Positions 31,079 through 37,441 of a DNA stretch of 64,000 nt are shown here, in pieces. Made by a program: the position numbers and the translations under genes. The notes under the pieces were generated by a model. That model was not told the DNA's origin. It was given only the letters and a program-made list of their open reading frames with translations, and did not search any database. Source of the stretch: Eubacterium sp. (lineage in GTDB: Bacteria; Bacillota; Clostridia; Oscillospirales; Acutalibacteraceae); the NCBI GenBank assembly GCA_017446095.1, contig JAFSRN010000016.1, positions 40,914-104,913 on the forward strand, read 5' to 3'. How positions within the stretch are numbered: position 1 is the stretch's first letter; every line of letters starts with the position of its first letter.

Positions 31079-32948
31079 CTTGCGGCGGAGAAATAATATA
31101 TAAACCGTCATTATCAGCTTCTTCGGTTTTATAATAGTCGCTCTCAATAATAATGTTCAAGTTCTCAATCAGCTTTTCGTTCCTGATTTTTTTGATTGAC
31201 TCCTTGCTGTAATAATCCTCAATATCGCTGATTAGTGCCTCCGTGCTGCTGTAATTATCACTTTCATCCTCATCATCGCCGATATAATATCCGTAGAGGA
31301 GGTTTACACTCCACACGACATTTGCCGTGTCGCCGTCAAACTTAACTGCTTCTCGGTCGCCAAGGCAGCCGTGTGTGTGGTTTGCCGTTGAGTATATGCC
31401 CGAGGTGGGTATAAAGGTATAATAGTGGTAGCTGAATTCAATCATATACGCGTCTGCAACCTTGTTGTAAAACGCGGTGTGTATCTGCAGCCACAGCAAC
31501 TCGTCCTTGCTCTCGGGTGCGTCGTAATTTCTAATTTCCGCTTTGAGTGCTTCAATCTGCTTTTTCGTCAAATCAACAGTTTCGTATTTTGCTTCGCTGT
31601 TGTAAACAAGCTCAAACCTTTTTGTCTTTTTGTTGTACTCAAATTCAAGCTCTTTGTCATCGTCGTAATCAACGCTAACAATAGCACCGTCGCCCGTGGT
31701 AAATTCTATATCTGCAGGCAGCGGAAGGTCGCTTAAATCTTTTACGCAGCTCAAATCCTCGCTTGTTTTAAACGACTCATAACGGTCGTTATACAGCGAA
31801 AACGGGTCGCCGTAAAAAGAGTTAAAATGCAAATAATAGTGTTCGCTTTTTTCCAGATTGTTATAGTACGAATCGTATAAATCCTCATCGACACGACCGT
31901 CACCGGTGGGGAAATAGTATTCGTATATTTCTAAATAATTGTTTTTGGCAGTTCTTTCCTCTAATGAATCATCGGTCTTTGTTTCGGTTACCGCGCTTTC
32001 AACGGACTTCAGGTACTCGTCAAACGCCTTGCGGTGCGCTTTTTTATCAGCTGTGTTCAGCTTGTCAATCTGCTTTATCAGCTGTGATTGGGTAAACTCA
32101 AGCTGCTCGGTTGCTTCGGCTTTTCTGTATTCTCTCTCGTTTGCAATTTGCGTTGTCAGCGCCGTAAAGCAGCACGCGCACAGCAGGGAAGCGGCAGCCA
32201 AGATATAAACAACTACCTTCTTTACACTCAAATCGCGCCTTGTGTTTTCAAGACGTTTTGTTCTGCCGAATATCCTCAAACCGCAGATAAACGCCGCCAA
32301 TAATAAGCCGCCGAAAACGACAATAAGCACCGTGTTAAACGTGCCGGACACGCTGAAAAACGCATTGCTGAAATAGTCCTGTTTGAAAAAGAAATCAAGA
32401 TAATCCTCACCGCGGATTAATTTGTTTATAACATCAGAGTAGTGGTACGGACCGAGCACGACTACCATCTCCGCCACTGCAAAGCCTGCAAAAAATGCGT
32501 ATTTGTTTAGCCTTTTCAGCCCCACAGTCATTGTGATTAAGCCGAACACAAAAACAAAAGTGAACCTTGCAAACGATTCAAAGTGCGGCATAGTGAACAA
32601 AAAGCGCATATCCTCGTAGAATGGTCCGTCATACTTTGAACCCGCACCGGTCATTATTAACTCAACATATGTGTAAAATGCGCTGAACAAGCAAAGGTTT
32701 GCAAGCATGGTCGGAAATCCCTTTGCAAAAAACGATTTCTTTATTGCTTCAAGCTGCTCGCCTACTACGTCGCCGTCGCCCATAGACTCGTCGGCTTTGT
32801 TGGCTGCCGCTTCTTTCTCAAAGCCGCACTGCTCAAACCACTTTTCCTTTTCGTCAAGGTGGTCGTACAGCTCGTATTCAATTTTATCCTTTTCCCGCTT
32901 GTTCGTAATGTGCGACAAAACGGTTGTGATGTATTTGTAGTTCTTCAT
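31074..32948 (-). CDS. HAAS/DUF1700-type membrane protein B with large extracytoplasmic domain
   Basis: A 624-residue protein starting with the same HAAS domain as its neighbour (residues 1-70, differing at only a handful of positions). It is followed by transmembrane segments (about 80-260), a coiled-coil-prone stretch (about 265-330, RKAEATEQLEFTQSQLIKQI) and a long acidic, Tyr-rich outer domain with no recognised family. The start follows AAGGAAA; the longer open frame upstream runs through a repeat and is rejected. The stop codon is supplied by the edge of a palindromic repeat, so the C-terminus may have been altered by repeat insertion. Middle gene of padR-HAAS-B-HAAS-A. Confidence 0.7.
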   Translation of the reverse strand: MKNYKYITTVLSHITNKREKDKIEYELYDHLDEKEKWFEQCGFEKEAAANKADESMGDGDVVGEQLEAIKKSFFAKGFPTMLANLCLFSAFYTYVELIMTGAGSKYDGPFYEDMRFLFTMPHFESFARFTFVFVFGLITMTVGLKRLNKYAFFAGFAVAEMVVVLGPYHYSDVINKLIRGEDYLDFFFKQDYFSNAFFSVSGTFNTVLIVVFGGLLLAAFICGLRIFGRTKRLENTRRDLSVKKVVVYILAAASLLCACCFTALTTQIANEREYRKAEATEQLEFTQSQLIKQIDKLNTADKKAHRKAFDEYLKSVESAVTETKTDDSLEERTAKNNYLEIYEYYFPTGDGRVDEDLYDSYYNNLEKSEHYYLHFNSFYGDPFSLYNDRYESFKTSEDLSCVKDLSDLPLPADIEFTTGDGAIVSVDYDDDKELEFEYNKKTKRFELVYNSEAKYETVDLTKKQIEALKAEIRNYDAPESKDELLWLQIHTAFYNKVADAYMIEFSYHYYTFIPTSGIYSTANHTHGCLGDREAVKFDGDTANVVWSVNLLYGYYIGDDEDESDNYSSTEALISDIEDYYSKESIKKIRNEKLIENLNIIIESDYYKTEEADNDGLYIISPPQA

Positions 32949-32958
32949 AGTGTTTCCT

Positions 32959-33041
32959 TGTAGGGGCGATTCATGAATCGCCCGCAATAGTTTTGCCGTG
33001 CGCAGCACCCTAAATTCATAATTTATAATTCATAACTCATA
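32959..33041. repeat. Palindromic repeat and tandem AATTCATAA units downstream of padR
   Basis: TGTAGGGGCGATTCATGAATC plus GCCCGC, then a 30-bp block (32981-33010) that is identical to 33477-33506 on the other side of padR, then degenerate 8-9 bp units such as AATTCATAATTTATAATTC. Confidence 0.75.
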
Positions 33042-33047
33042 ATGAAT

Positions 33048-33374
33048 TTACGCCAGTCCAAGCACCTTGTTTACTGCGCCTGAATAAACCTGAAATTCCT
33101 CTTTTTTCTCCTTGAGCATCGATTTGCCCTTGCGCGTGATGTGGTAGTATTTGCGCTTTTTAGTTTCCATATCCACCCAGTAGCTCTCAAGGTAGCCAGC
33201 GTCCTCAAGCGAGTGAAGAATGGGGTAGAGTGTGCCTTCCTTAAGGCAGAACACCTTTTCGCTGCGCGCTTCAAGCTCTCTTATAATTTTGTAGCCATAC
33301 ATATCCTCCTCTGCCAGCACGGACAGCACGAGCGCCGCTGTTGAGCCTTTTAACAATTCCTTACTGATTTGCAT
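33048..33374 (-). CDS. PadR-family transcriptional regulator
   Basis: A 108-residue winged-helix protein: LLKGSTAALVLSVLAEEDMY, GYKIIRELEA, then the recognition-helix and wing region LKEGTLYPILHSLEDAGYLE and KRKYYHITRKGKSML, all standard for short PadR proteins of subfamily 2. The start is the second ATG in ATGATTATG, 7 nt after GGAGG; the first ATG is too close to the ribosome site. It heads an operon with two HAAS-domain membrane proteins, the usual genetic setting for this type. A near-perfect palindrome overlapping its own transcription start suggests autorepression. Confidence 0.9.
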   Translation of the reverse strand: MQISKELLKGSTAALVLSVLAEEDMYGYKIIRELEARSEKVFCLKEGTLYPILHSLEDAGYLESYWVDMETKKRKYYHITRKGKSMLKEKKEEFQVYSGAVNKVLGLA

Positions 33375-33393
33375 AATCATACCTCCTGTTGAT

Positions 33394-33447
33394 AAGTACA
33401 TAGTAATTCTATGCACTTATGATAACACAGTATGTTTGATTTGTCAA
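33394..33447 (-). promoter_or_regulatory. padR promoter with palindromic operator
   Basis: Minus-strand TTGACA (-35, 33442-33447), 17-bp spacer, TATCAT (-10, 33419-33424). Directly downstream, AAGTACATAG and CTATGCACTT (33394-33418) form a 10-bp inverted repeat with one mismatch and a 5-bp centre covering the expected start of transcription. Confidence 0.78.
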
Positions 33448-33452
33448 GGCTT

Positions 33453-33545
33453 CGTAGGGGCGGGTTTCCCAACCCGCCCGCAATAGTTTTGCCGTGCGCA
33501 GCACCCACTTCGCGCCGCGTGCCGTCGGGGGCGCCGACCCCTACA
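33453..33545. repeat. Composite TIR-bounded repeat upstream of padR and the riboswitch
   Basis: Begins CGTAGGGGCGGGTTTCCC, ends GCGCCGACCCCTACA; the 8-bp ends are inverted with one mismatch. It contains the second copy of the 30-bp block found at 32981-33010. Confidence 0.75.
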
Positions 33546-33559
33546 AAGGTTAAAATATC

Positions 33560-33588
33560 TTGAAACGCCACTATTAATATGTTATAAT
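33560..33588 (+). promoter_or_regulatory. Promoter of the cobalamin riboswitch transcript
   Basis: TTGAAA (-35), 17-bp spacer, perfect TATAAT (-10); transcription should start near 33595, just ahead of the aptamer. Confidence 0.82.
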
Positions 33589-33591
33589 ATA

Positions 33592-33885
33592 CAGGCAAAG
33601 TCCAAACTAACGGAAGCAGGTGCGAATCCTGCACAACCGCCATTACCGTATTTGACGTTAATGCAAGTCATTTTGCCATTGCGAGAGCGAGAAGGCGACT
33701 TGCATTGTCCTAAGTCGGGAGACGAGTTTAGGATTTTATTCACACTCTTGGGCAAGCGGAAGAGTTGGCAACGTAATTCAAATCTGCCATTTTAAACCGG
33801 TTTTGGATTCGTATTGCGTTGCCTGAATGTTGCGTTTTATTTGTTGCGCTCATTTCACTCTGCCCGGGGGCAGAGTTTTATTTTT
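33592..33885 (+). promoter_or_regulatory. Cobalamin riboswitch with terminator expression platform
   Basis: The aptamer core shows the conserved blocks of the AdoCbl/cobalamin class: GGAAGCAGGTGCGAATCC followed by TGCACAACCGCCATTACCGT (33611-33650), and later AAGTCGGGAGAC (33712-33723) flanked by CCTAA / TTAGG. A long-range stem GGCAACG (33767-33773) / CGTTGCC (33817-33823) follows, then an intrinsic terminator just before the ribosome site. The arrangement predicts that cobalamin binding favours termination, lowering expression of the secreted protein downstream. The class assignment rests on motif recognition, not on a covariance search. Confidence 0.87.
33858..33885 (+). terminator. Riboswitch-controlled intrinsic terminator
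   Basis: CTCTGCC / GGCAGAG stem, 4-nt loop, then TTTTATTTTT. It ends immediately before GGAGG, the ribosome site of the next gene, as expected for a transcription-attenuating riboswitch. Confidence 0.85.
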
Positions 33886-33896
33886 GGAGGTATAAA

Positions 33897-35513
33897 ATGA
33901 AAAAAGTATTATCACTCACGCTGGCACTTGTAATGCTCATTTCAAGCTTCAGCACACTTACTGTTTTTGCGGCGCCTAAAACGCAGGGCACGGCAGATTT
34001 AAACACGCAGATTTCAAAGGCTGCCGACTATGCCGCAAGTCAGATGATTCAAGGCGGCAGCATTGCAGGGCTCAGCTATCAGGACTGCTGGACGCTTGTT
34101 GAAGCCGGCTACGACCTGAACACTTACGAGGCACTTTATCTTGCAAGGCTCGATAACGACCTTAGCAAAAACAGCGGCAAAATCATCATTGAAGGTGAAG
34201 AATGGTATCAGGACGCTGAAGGCAATTGGCAGTCGTATTCCTACAGCTATGAGGATATCGCCGTTTACGCTGCAGCTATTCTTACGCTGAACAAAATGGG
34301 TATAGACGTAACAAACTACAACGGCTACAACCTCACCACCCCGTTTTTGAACTTCGATTTAAGCAAGATTTCAAACCCGTATTCCTACAGGCTCGCAACT
34401 TACGCGGCAATCAGCGTGTTAAAAAACAGCGAGTTTGCCCGCACGCTTGCAGAGGATATGATTTCCCGCTTCTACACGCTCGGCAAGGGTTTGGATTACT
34501 ACGGCTTTTCCTGCGATAACACAGGTCAGTTCCTTGCTGCGCTTTATCCGCTTGTTGTAAATAACGTTAATTTAAAGAAATACAACCTTGATAAATACGT
34601 TGACGACGCTTGCGGCGTTATTAAGACCTTTACCAAGGAAAACGGCGCGTATGCTGACGAAGTTTACGTTACAACCGTAAACGCAGACTCAACTGCGCTT
34701 GCTATGCTCGGCTTCTCTGCAGCGCTCGACGTAGAAAATGCGTACTGGTACTACCAGATGCTTATCGACGGCTTCTACAATGCTTCCACCGGAGCATTTA
34801 TGGCTGTAAACAGCAGCGGCGAGATTGCGGACAACCTTTACGCAACAAAGGACGCGCTTGTTTCGCTCACACGCTTTAAGGATGTTGTTGCGCTTGTTCA
34901 CTACTACGATGATGCAGACACGGTTTACAGCCCTGCAGGCTTTAACCACAACGGTTTCTACCTCGGCAAGTGCCCGATTTGCGGCGATTTGCACAATGTA
35001 ACAGTTCCTGCGCTTGACAGCATCACCCTTTCAAACACAAACTACGTTTACAACGGCAAGGCTAAAAGACCTGCGGTTACCGTTAAGGACGTCAAGGGCA
35101 CGCCTGTTGACAAAAAGTACTACACCGTAACTTACAAGTCAAACAAGAACGTCGGCAAAGGCACCGTTACAATTACCTTTAAAGGCATTTACACAGGCAC
35201 GGTTAATAAGAGCATCAAGATTGTTCCGCAGGGTACTTCTGTCTCCGCGTTCACCGTTGCAAGAAAAGGCTTTACCGTATCGTGGAAAAAGCAGGCAACG
35301 CAGACAACGGGCTATCAGGTTCAGTACAGCGCAACTTCAAAGTTCACAAAGTCCAAAACCCTCACGGTTAAAAAGAACAGCACCACCAAAAAGGCAGTAG
35401 GCAAGCTTGCTGCAAACAAAAAGTACTTTGTTCGCGTGCGCACATACAAAACCGTAAACGGCAAAAACTACTATTCAAAATGGTCTGCCGCAAAATCGGT
35501 TAAAACAAAATAA
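33897..35513 (+). CDS. Secreted alpha/alpha-toroid protein under cobalamin riboswitch control, putative corrinoid-binding protein
   Basis: A 538-residue secreted protein. A signal peptide (about residues 1-25, cleavage near TVFAA) precedes an alpha-helical repeat region (about 35-355) with pairs such as YEDIAVYAAAILTLNKMGID, YRLATYAAISVL and SFSCDNTGQFLAAL-like segments, which look like the prenyltransferase/terpenoid-cyclase alpha/alpha toroid also used by intrinsic factor and haptocorrin. A CPIC pair (Cys359, Cys362) ends it. Then comes an Ig-like repeat (about 368-447: YVYNGKAKRPAVTVKD ... VGKGTVTITFKG) and a fibronectin type III-like domain (about 448-538). The lysine-rich end has no sortase motif. 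The start follows a strong GGAGG. Since the gene is controlled by a cobalamin riboswitch, an extracellular corrinoid-capture role is likely, but binding itself is inference. Confidence 0.75.
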   Translation: MKKVLSLTLALVMLISSFSTLTVFAAPKTQGTADLNTQISKAADYAASQMIQGGSIAGLSYQDCWTLVEAGYDLNTYEALYLARLDNDLSKNSGKIIIEGEEWYQDAEGNWQSYSYSYEDIAVYAAAILTLNKMGIDVTNYNGYNLTTPFLNFDLSKISNPYSYRLATYAAISVLKNSEFARTLAEDMISRFYTLGKGLDYYGFSCDNTGQFLAALYPLVVNNVNLKKYNLDKYVDDACGVIKTFTKENGAYADEVYVTTVNADSTALAMLGFSAALDVENAYWYYQMLIDGFYNASTGAFMAVNSSGEIADNLYATKDALVSLTRFKDVVALVHYYDDADTVYSPAGFNHNGFYLGKCPICGDLHNVTVPALDSITLSNTNYVYNGKAKRPAVTVKDVKGTPVDKKYYTVTYKSNKNVGKGTVTITFKGIYTGTVNKSIKIVPQGTSVSAFTVARKGFTVSWKKQATQTTGYQVQYSATSKFTKSKTLTVKKNSTTKKAVGKLAANKKYFVRVRTYKTVNGKNYYSKWSAAKSVKTK

Positions 35514-35521
35514 TTATATAT

Positions 35522-35551
35522 GGGAGGGTATATTCACCCTCCCGTTTTTAT
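35522..35551 (+). terminator. Terminator of the toroid-protein gene
   Basis: GGGAGGGT / ACCCTCCC stem with a 6-nt loop, followed by GTTTTTAT. It is similar to the GGGAGGGTC repeat palindromes at 21.08, 28.2 and 40.86 kb. Confidence 0.85.
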
Positions 35552-35577
35552 ACAAAAAAGTTTTTGTGAAAAAATAC

Positions 35578-35606
35578 TTGACATACGGACATACTATTGA
35601 TATAAT
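35578..35606 (+). promoter_or_regulatory. Promoter of gpx
   Basis: Consensus TTGACA (-35), 17-bp spacer, TATAAT (-10), 55 bp before the start codon; the strongest consensus match in this part of the window. Confidence 0.88.
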
Positions 35607-35660
35607 AGCATTGTAATCAATTGCACACAATTTAATTTTACAAAACCGGAGGAAAGAAAA

Positions 35661-36125
35661 ATGAACGTTTTAGATTTCAAAGTATTGTCACAAAAAGGCG
35701 AAGAAGTTGCACTTGAGCAGTACAGGGGCAAGGTTCTTCTTATCGTAAACACAGCAACCCACTGCGGTTTCACACCTCAGTACAACGGACTTGAGGCTAT
35801 GTACAAAAAGTACAAGGATCAGGGCTTCGAGGTGCTTGACTTCCCGTGCAACCAGTTTGCATTCCAGGCAAGGGAGAGCGACGAGGGTATCAACAAGGTT
35901 TGCTCGCTTAAGTTTGGCACAACCTTCCCGCGCTTCAAAAAAATCAAGGTTAACGGCAAGGACGCAGATCCGCTTTACAAGTATCTTGTTGAGCAGACAG
36001 GCGGCGCAAAAATCGGCTGGAACTTCACAAAATTCCTCATCGACCGCGACGGCAATATCGTAGAGCGCTTCGGCTCAAAGGTAACACCTGAAGAAATCGA
36101 AGCAAAGGTAGAGGAAATCTTATAA
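35661..36125 (+). CDS. gpx: Glutathione peroxidase family thiol peroxidase
   Basis: A 154-residue cytoplasmic peroxidase of the Cys-type Gpx family. The peroxidatic residue is Cys35 (NTATHCGFTPQY; cysteine, not selenocysteine), with the FPCNQF motif (Cys63, Gln65) and WNFTKFLI supplying the other active-site residues; Cys81 (NKVCS) is a candidate resolving cysteine. Bacterial members of this kind usually take electrons from thioredoxin rather than glutathione, which fits the thioredoxin reductase-like and thioredoxin genes 0.1-1 kb downstream. It has a strong GGAGG ribosome site and its own promoter, pointing to high expression. Confidence 0.92.
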   Translation: MNVLDFKVLSQKGEEVALEQYRGKVLLIVNTATHCGFTPQYNGLEAMYKKYKDQGFEVLDFPCNQFAFQARESDEGINKVCSLKFGTTFPRFKKIKVNGKDADPLYKYLVEQTGGAKIGWNFTKFLIDRDGNIVERFGSKVTPEEIEAKVEEIL

Positions 36126-36129
36126 GTAA

Positions 36130-36213
36130 GTGGACAGGGAACAGTGTACCGTAGGGGCGATTCACGAATCGCCTGACACTAATTCCGAATTCCGCATTCC
36201 TAATTCCGAATTG
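36130..36213. repeat. Repeat island: GTGGACAGG, GTAGGGGCGATTC palindrome and ATTCCGAATT units
   Basis: GTGGACAGGGAACAGTG, then GTAGGGGCGATTCACGAATC with GCC, then degenerate tandem units AATTCCGAATTCCGCATTCC. It lies between gpx and the reductase gene. Confidence 0.72.
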
Positions 36214-36223
36214 AGGTAAAACT

Positions 36224-37081
36224 ATGTACGACGTTATAATTATCGGCGCGGGTCCCGCGGGCATATCTGCGGCGCTGTACGCAAAGCGCGCAAACAAAAG
36301 CGTGCTTGTGCTGTATCACGGCGAATCCCAGCTTGAAAAAGCGCATATGATTGACAATTACTACGGCTTTGCAGGCGGCATCACAGGCAAGCAGCTCTAT
36401 GCCGACGGCATTGCGCAGGCGCGCGAGCTCGGTGTTGATGTCAAAAACGAGGAGGTCACTCACATTCAGATGACCGCCTCTATGACATACGAAGTCACCG
36501 CTGCCGAAAAGTATGAGGGCAAAACGCTCATCCTCGCAACGGGCAACAAAAAAATACGCCCCAACATCAAGGGCGTTGCAGACTTCGAGGGCAAGGGCGT
36601 CAGCTACTGCGCTATCTGCGACGGATTTTTCTACCGCAAAAAAACCGTTGCCGTGCTCGGCGCAGGCGACTACGCTTTGAGCGAAGCCGGCGACCTTGAA
36701 AACATTGCGCAAAAGGTGTATATTATAACTGACGGCGAGCCTGCGCCCGATACCGATAAGTACGAGGTGATTACAAAGAAAATCGCCGAGGTTAAGGGCG
36801 AGGCAAAAATCAGCACCGTTGTTTTTGACGACGGCAGCGAGCTTGCGATTGACGGTCTGTTCATCGCGCTCGGCGTTGCAGGCGGCGCGGATTTTGCCAA
36901 AAAGCTCGGCATTGCGCTTGACGGCGACAGCATTAAGGTCAACGCCGATATGAGCACAAACATCCCGGGGGTTTACTCCTGCGGCAACGTCACGGGCGGA
37001 CTTTTGCAGGTGTGCAAGGCTGTCTATGAGGGCGCGGAGGCTGGACTTTCGGCAGTAAAATATCTTAAAAGTAAGGAGTAA
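36224..37081 (+). CDS. Thioredoxin reductase-like flavoprotein, likely ferredoxin-dependent type
   Basis: A 285-residue protein, shorter than the usual 310-320. It has the FAD motif [17 protein letters not shown], the redox pair Cys129-A-I-Cys132 (SYCAICDGF) and the C-terminal FAD segment PGVYSCGNVTGGLLQ. The region that binds NADPH in normal TrxB is altered: the GGGxxA motif reads VLGAGDYALSEA, and the HRRxxxR phosphate-binding motif is replaced by ITDGEP. Loss of these motifs is the feature of ferredoxin-dependent flavin thioredoxin reductases known from clostridia. It is followed 5 bp later by thioredoxin, its evident substrate. Electron donor assignment is inference. Confidence 0.82.
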   Translation: MYDVIIIGAGPAGISAALYAKRANKSVLVLYHGESQLEKAHMIDNYYGFAGGITGKQLYADGIAQARELGVDVKNEEVTHIQMTASMTYEVTAAEKYEGKTLILATGNKKIRPNIKGVADFEGKGVSYCAICDGFFYRKKTVAVLGAGDYALSEAGDLENIAQKVYIITDGEPAPDTDKYEVITKKIAEVKGEAKISTVVFDDGSELAIDGLFIALGVAGGADFAKKLGIALDGDSIKVNADMSTNIPGVYSCGNVTGGLLQVCKAVYEGAEAGLSAVKYLKSKE

Positions 37082-37086
37082 TAATT

Positions 37087-37392
37087 ATGGTTAAAGAGAT
37101 TACAGAGGCTAATTTTGAGCAGGAAGTTATGAATTCCGGCAAGACTGCGCTTATCGATTTTTACGCAGTATGGTGCGGTCCGTGCAAGATGATGTCACCC
37201 GTTGTTGACGAGATTGCAGAGGAGAATCCGGACATCGTTGTTGGCAAAATCGACGTTGACGAAAACGAAGAGCTTGCAGCAAAGTTCGAGGTTATGTCAA
37301 TCCCGACAATCCTTGTTATCAAGGACGGCGCTGTGGCGGAAACGTTTATCGGCGTTACACCTAAGGAAAACATTTTAGCTGCAATCGGCTAA
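37087..37392 (+). CDS. trxA: Thioredoxin
   Basis: A 101-residue thioredoxin with the classic active site WCGPCKMM (about residues 29-36), preceded by LIDFYAVW, and the cis-proline segment MSIPTILVIKDG. Length is near the family norm. It begins 5 bp after the reductase-like gene and ends before a terminator, so reductase and thioredoxin form a two-gene unit. Likely targets include the Gpx encoded just upstream and ribonucleotide reductase. Confidence 0.95.
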   Translation: MVKEITEANFEQEVMNSGKTALIDFYAVWCGPCKMMSPVVDEIAEENPDIVVGKIDVDENEELAAKFEVMSIPTILVIKDGAVAETFIGVTPKENILAAIG

Positions 37393-37406
37393 AACAATAA
37401 AGGATT

Positions 37407-37432
37407 CAGGCACCCTCACAGGTGCCTGTTTT
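37407..37432 (+). terminator. Terminator after trxA
   Basis: CAGGCACC / GGTGCCTG, 8-bp perfect stem, 6-nt loop, then TTTT. The next start codon is only 9 bp beyond the T-run. Confidence 0.82.
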
Positions 37433-37441
37433 GGTATAGGT

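Noticed and set aside
35595-35625. Possible PerR box (TATAATAGCATTGTA) at the gpx promoter
   Set aside because: Half-sites are present but the centre is 3 bp instead of 1 bp, so the match to TTATAATnATTATAA is poor; the TATAAT part is explained as the -10 box.
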